The notes beneath the pieces were generated by a model, which saw nothing but the letters and a program-made list of their open reading frames with translations, was not told the origin of the DNA and did no database searches. A stretch of 52,362 bases of DNA from a virus: positions 1 through 52,362 of the IMG/VR virus record IMGVR_UViG_3300048919_000218, one strand, 5' to 3'. This document shows positions 51,542 through 52,362 of this stretch, piece after piece (position 1 is the stretch's first letter; every line of letters starts with the position of its first letter). Position numbers and translations under genes: made by a program.

Positions 51542-52362
51542 TCAGTTCATCACAAACACCGTGCGTTTTTTGCTGTCGTCCTGTGACCACGCCTGAGCGA
51601 CATCTTCCAGCCGTGCCCTGGTGGTGGCGATCGTGAATCCACCGGGAACCGCCGCCTGAAACATCTCACCCGTGGCCTGAATGAGCTGTGCCAGCGACAG
51701 GCTGCCAATCCCGCTGCCCATTAACTGAATCGGAGAGGCGCGCAGCACCGCGCTCGACAGCGCAATCTCCGCGCCGGAAAGTGAGCCAACCTGAACAAAA
51801 CGCACCGGCGTCAGCCCAGGCGTATGTTTTGCCAGGGCGTTGAGAATAGCGAGCGCGCTCTGCCCCCACAGATAGTCGATCACCACATCAATCTGCTGGG
51901 CCGCCTGGTCTGCAAACGCCTGTCCGATGCGCGCGTTATCGTCATTCAGCAGTATGCTCACATCCGCATTAAGGCGGGACAGTGCCTGCGGATTGCGGCC
52001 CGTGACGATGATCTTCCCGGCGCCACGGTAGCGGGCAATTTGCACCGCAAGCTGCCCGGCACTGCCCGTGGCCCCGTTGATAAGCACGGTCTCACCTGGC
52101 TGAAACTTCGCGCGCGTCACCAGTGCGGCCCACGCCGACATTCCCGGATTCGCCATCGCGGCGGCGGTGGCGTCGTCCAGCCCCTCAGGTAAGGGAATAC
52201 AGAGATTCACATCGACTGGGGCAAACTCCGCCATGCTGCCCCAGGGGGACGGTGGAAACGCAAAATAGACGCGCTGACCTGCTTCGGTGACGCCCGTTCC
52301 GTCGATCCCGGCGATAAAGGGCAGTGTGCCGTCAAAACTGTAGTGCTTACCGGAGGCCCGGC
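51542..52362 (-). CDS. Zinc-type/quinone-like medium-chain oxidoreductase, 5' end missing
   Basis: About 273 codons run off the right edge. The Rossmann motif GATGSAGQLAVQIARYRGAG and the ending DDSKKRTVFVMN are typical of the quinone-oxidoreductase-like MDR group. No structural zinc cysteines in the visible part. NADPH-dependent reductase activity is probable, substrate unknown. Host gene by position outside attR; before integration it lay immediately upstream of yedE in the same direction. Confidence 0.9.
   Translation of the reverse strand, partial: RASGKHYSFDGTLPFIAGIDGTGVTEAGQRVYFAFPPSPWGSMAEFAPVDVNLCIPLPEGLDDATAAAMANPGMSAWAALVTRAKFQPGETVLINGATGSAGQLAVQIARYRGAGKIIVTGRNPQALSRLNADVSILLNDDNARIGQAFADQAAQQIDVVIDYLWGQSALAILNALAKHTPGLTPVRFVQVGSLSGAEIALSSAVLRASPIQLMGSGIGSLSLAQLIQATGEMFQAAVPGGFTIATTRARLEDVAQAWSQDDSKKRTVFVMN

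Overview
The window is a stretch of enterobacterial chromosome (Enterobacter/Klebsiella/Kosakonia-like) that is almost entirely filled by one prophage. The left end carries the first 128 codons of a YedE-type membrane transporter gene. The right end carries most of a medium-chain oxidoreductase gene. Both are close in sequence to enteric housekeeping proteins, and GC content and codon use are enteric throughout.

A 13-bp direct repeat (398-410 and 51392-51404) flanks about 51 kb of DNA. On its inner sides lie copies of an octamer (CTCCAAAA): three beside the left repeat and one 122 bp before the right repeat. This matches the P' and P arm geometry of a lambda-type integrase, so I take the repeats as attL and attR. 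On this reading everything from the integrase to the HMCES gene is one element, including a complete chaperone-usher fimbrial operon.

Layout from left to right: int, xis and a RecE/DEDD-exonuclease fusion on the minus strand, driven by a candidate PL at about 5.26 kb; a CI-like repressor without a peptidase domain, divergent from Cro/YdaS- and YdaT-like genes; replication genes O and P with a 215-nt frame overlap; a PerC-type and a second wHTH regulator; an accessory cassette (GNAT acetyltransferase, P-loop kinase, GrpB nucleotidyltransferase); a LexA-controlled dinI; RusA, DUF968 and DUF1133 (Q position); a small membrane-protein cassette behind a 32-bp palindrome; a beta-class DNA methyltransferase; lysis genes (pinholin, SAR endolysin, Rz/Rz1); HNH-cos-TerS-TerL-portal-protease-capsid of HK97 type; a lambda-like siphovirus tail with a classical -1 frameshift at G/GT; host-specificity protein J; a Cor exclusion lipoprotein; an invertible tail-fibre segment with its own serine invertase; and LexA-controlled umuDC.

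From 42.6 to 49.0 kb the minus strand encodes major pilin, chaperone, usher and two paralogous two-domain adhesins. A small unknown gene, an IprA/YaiV-like regulator and an HMCES/YedK gene follow, then attR.

The element looks intact: every module needed for integration, replication, lysis, packaging and tail assembly is open. Its special features are the fimbrial cargo, an SOS set (dinI, umuDC, HMCES), two host-interaction switches (invertible fibre, Cor), and insertion 12 bp upstream of the yedE start codon. I saw no tRNA, rRNA, CRISPR array or insertion sequence.
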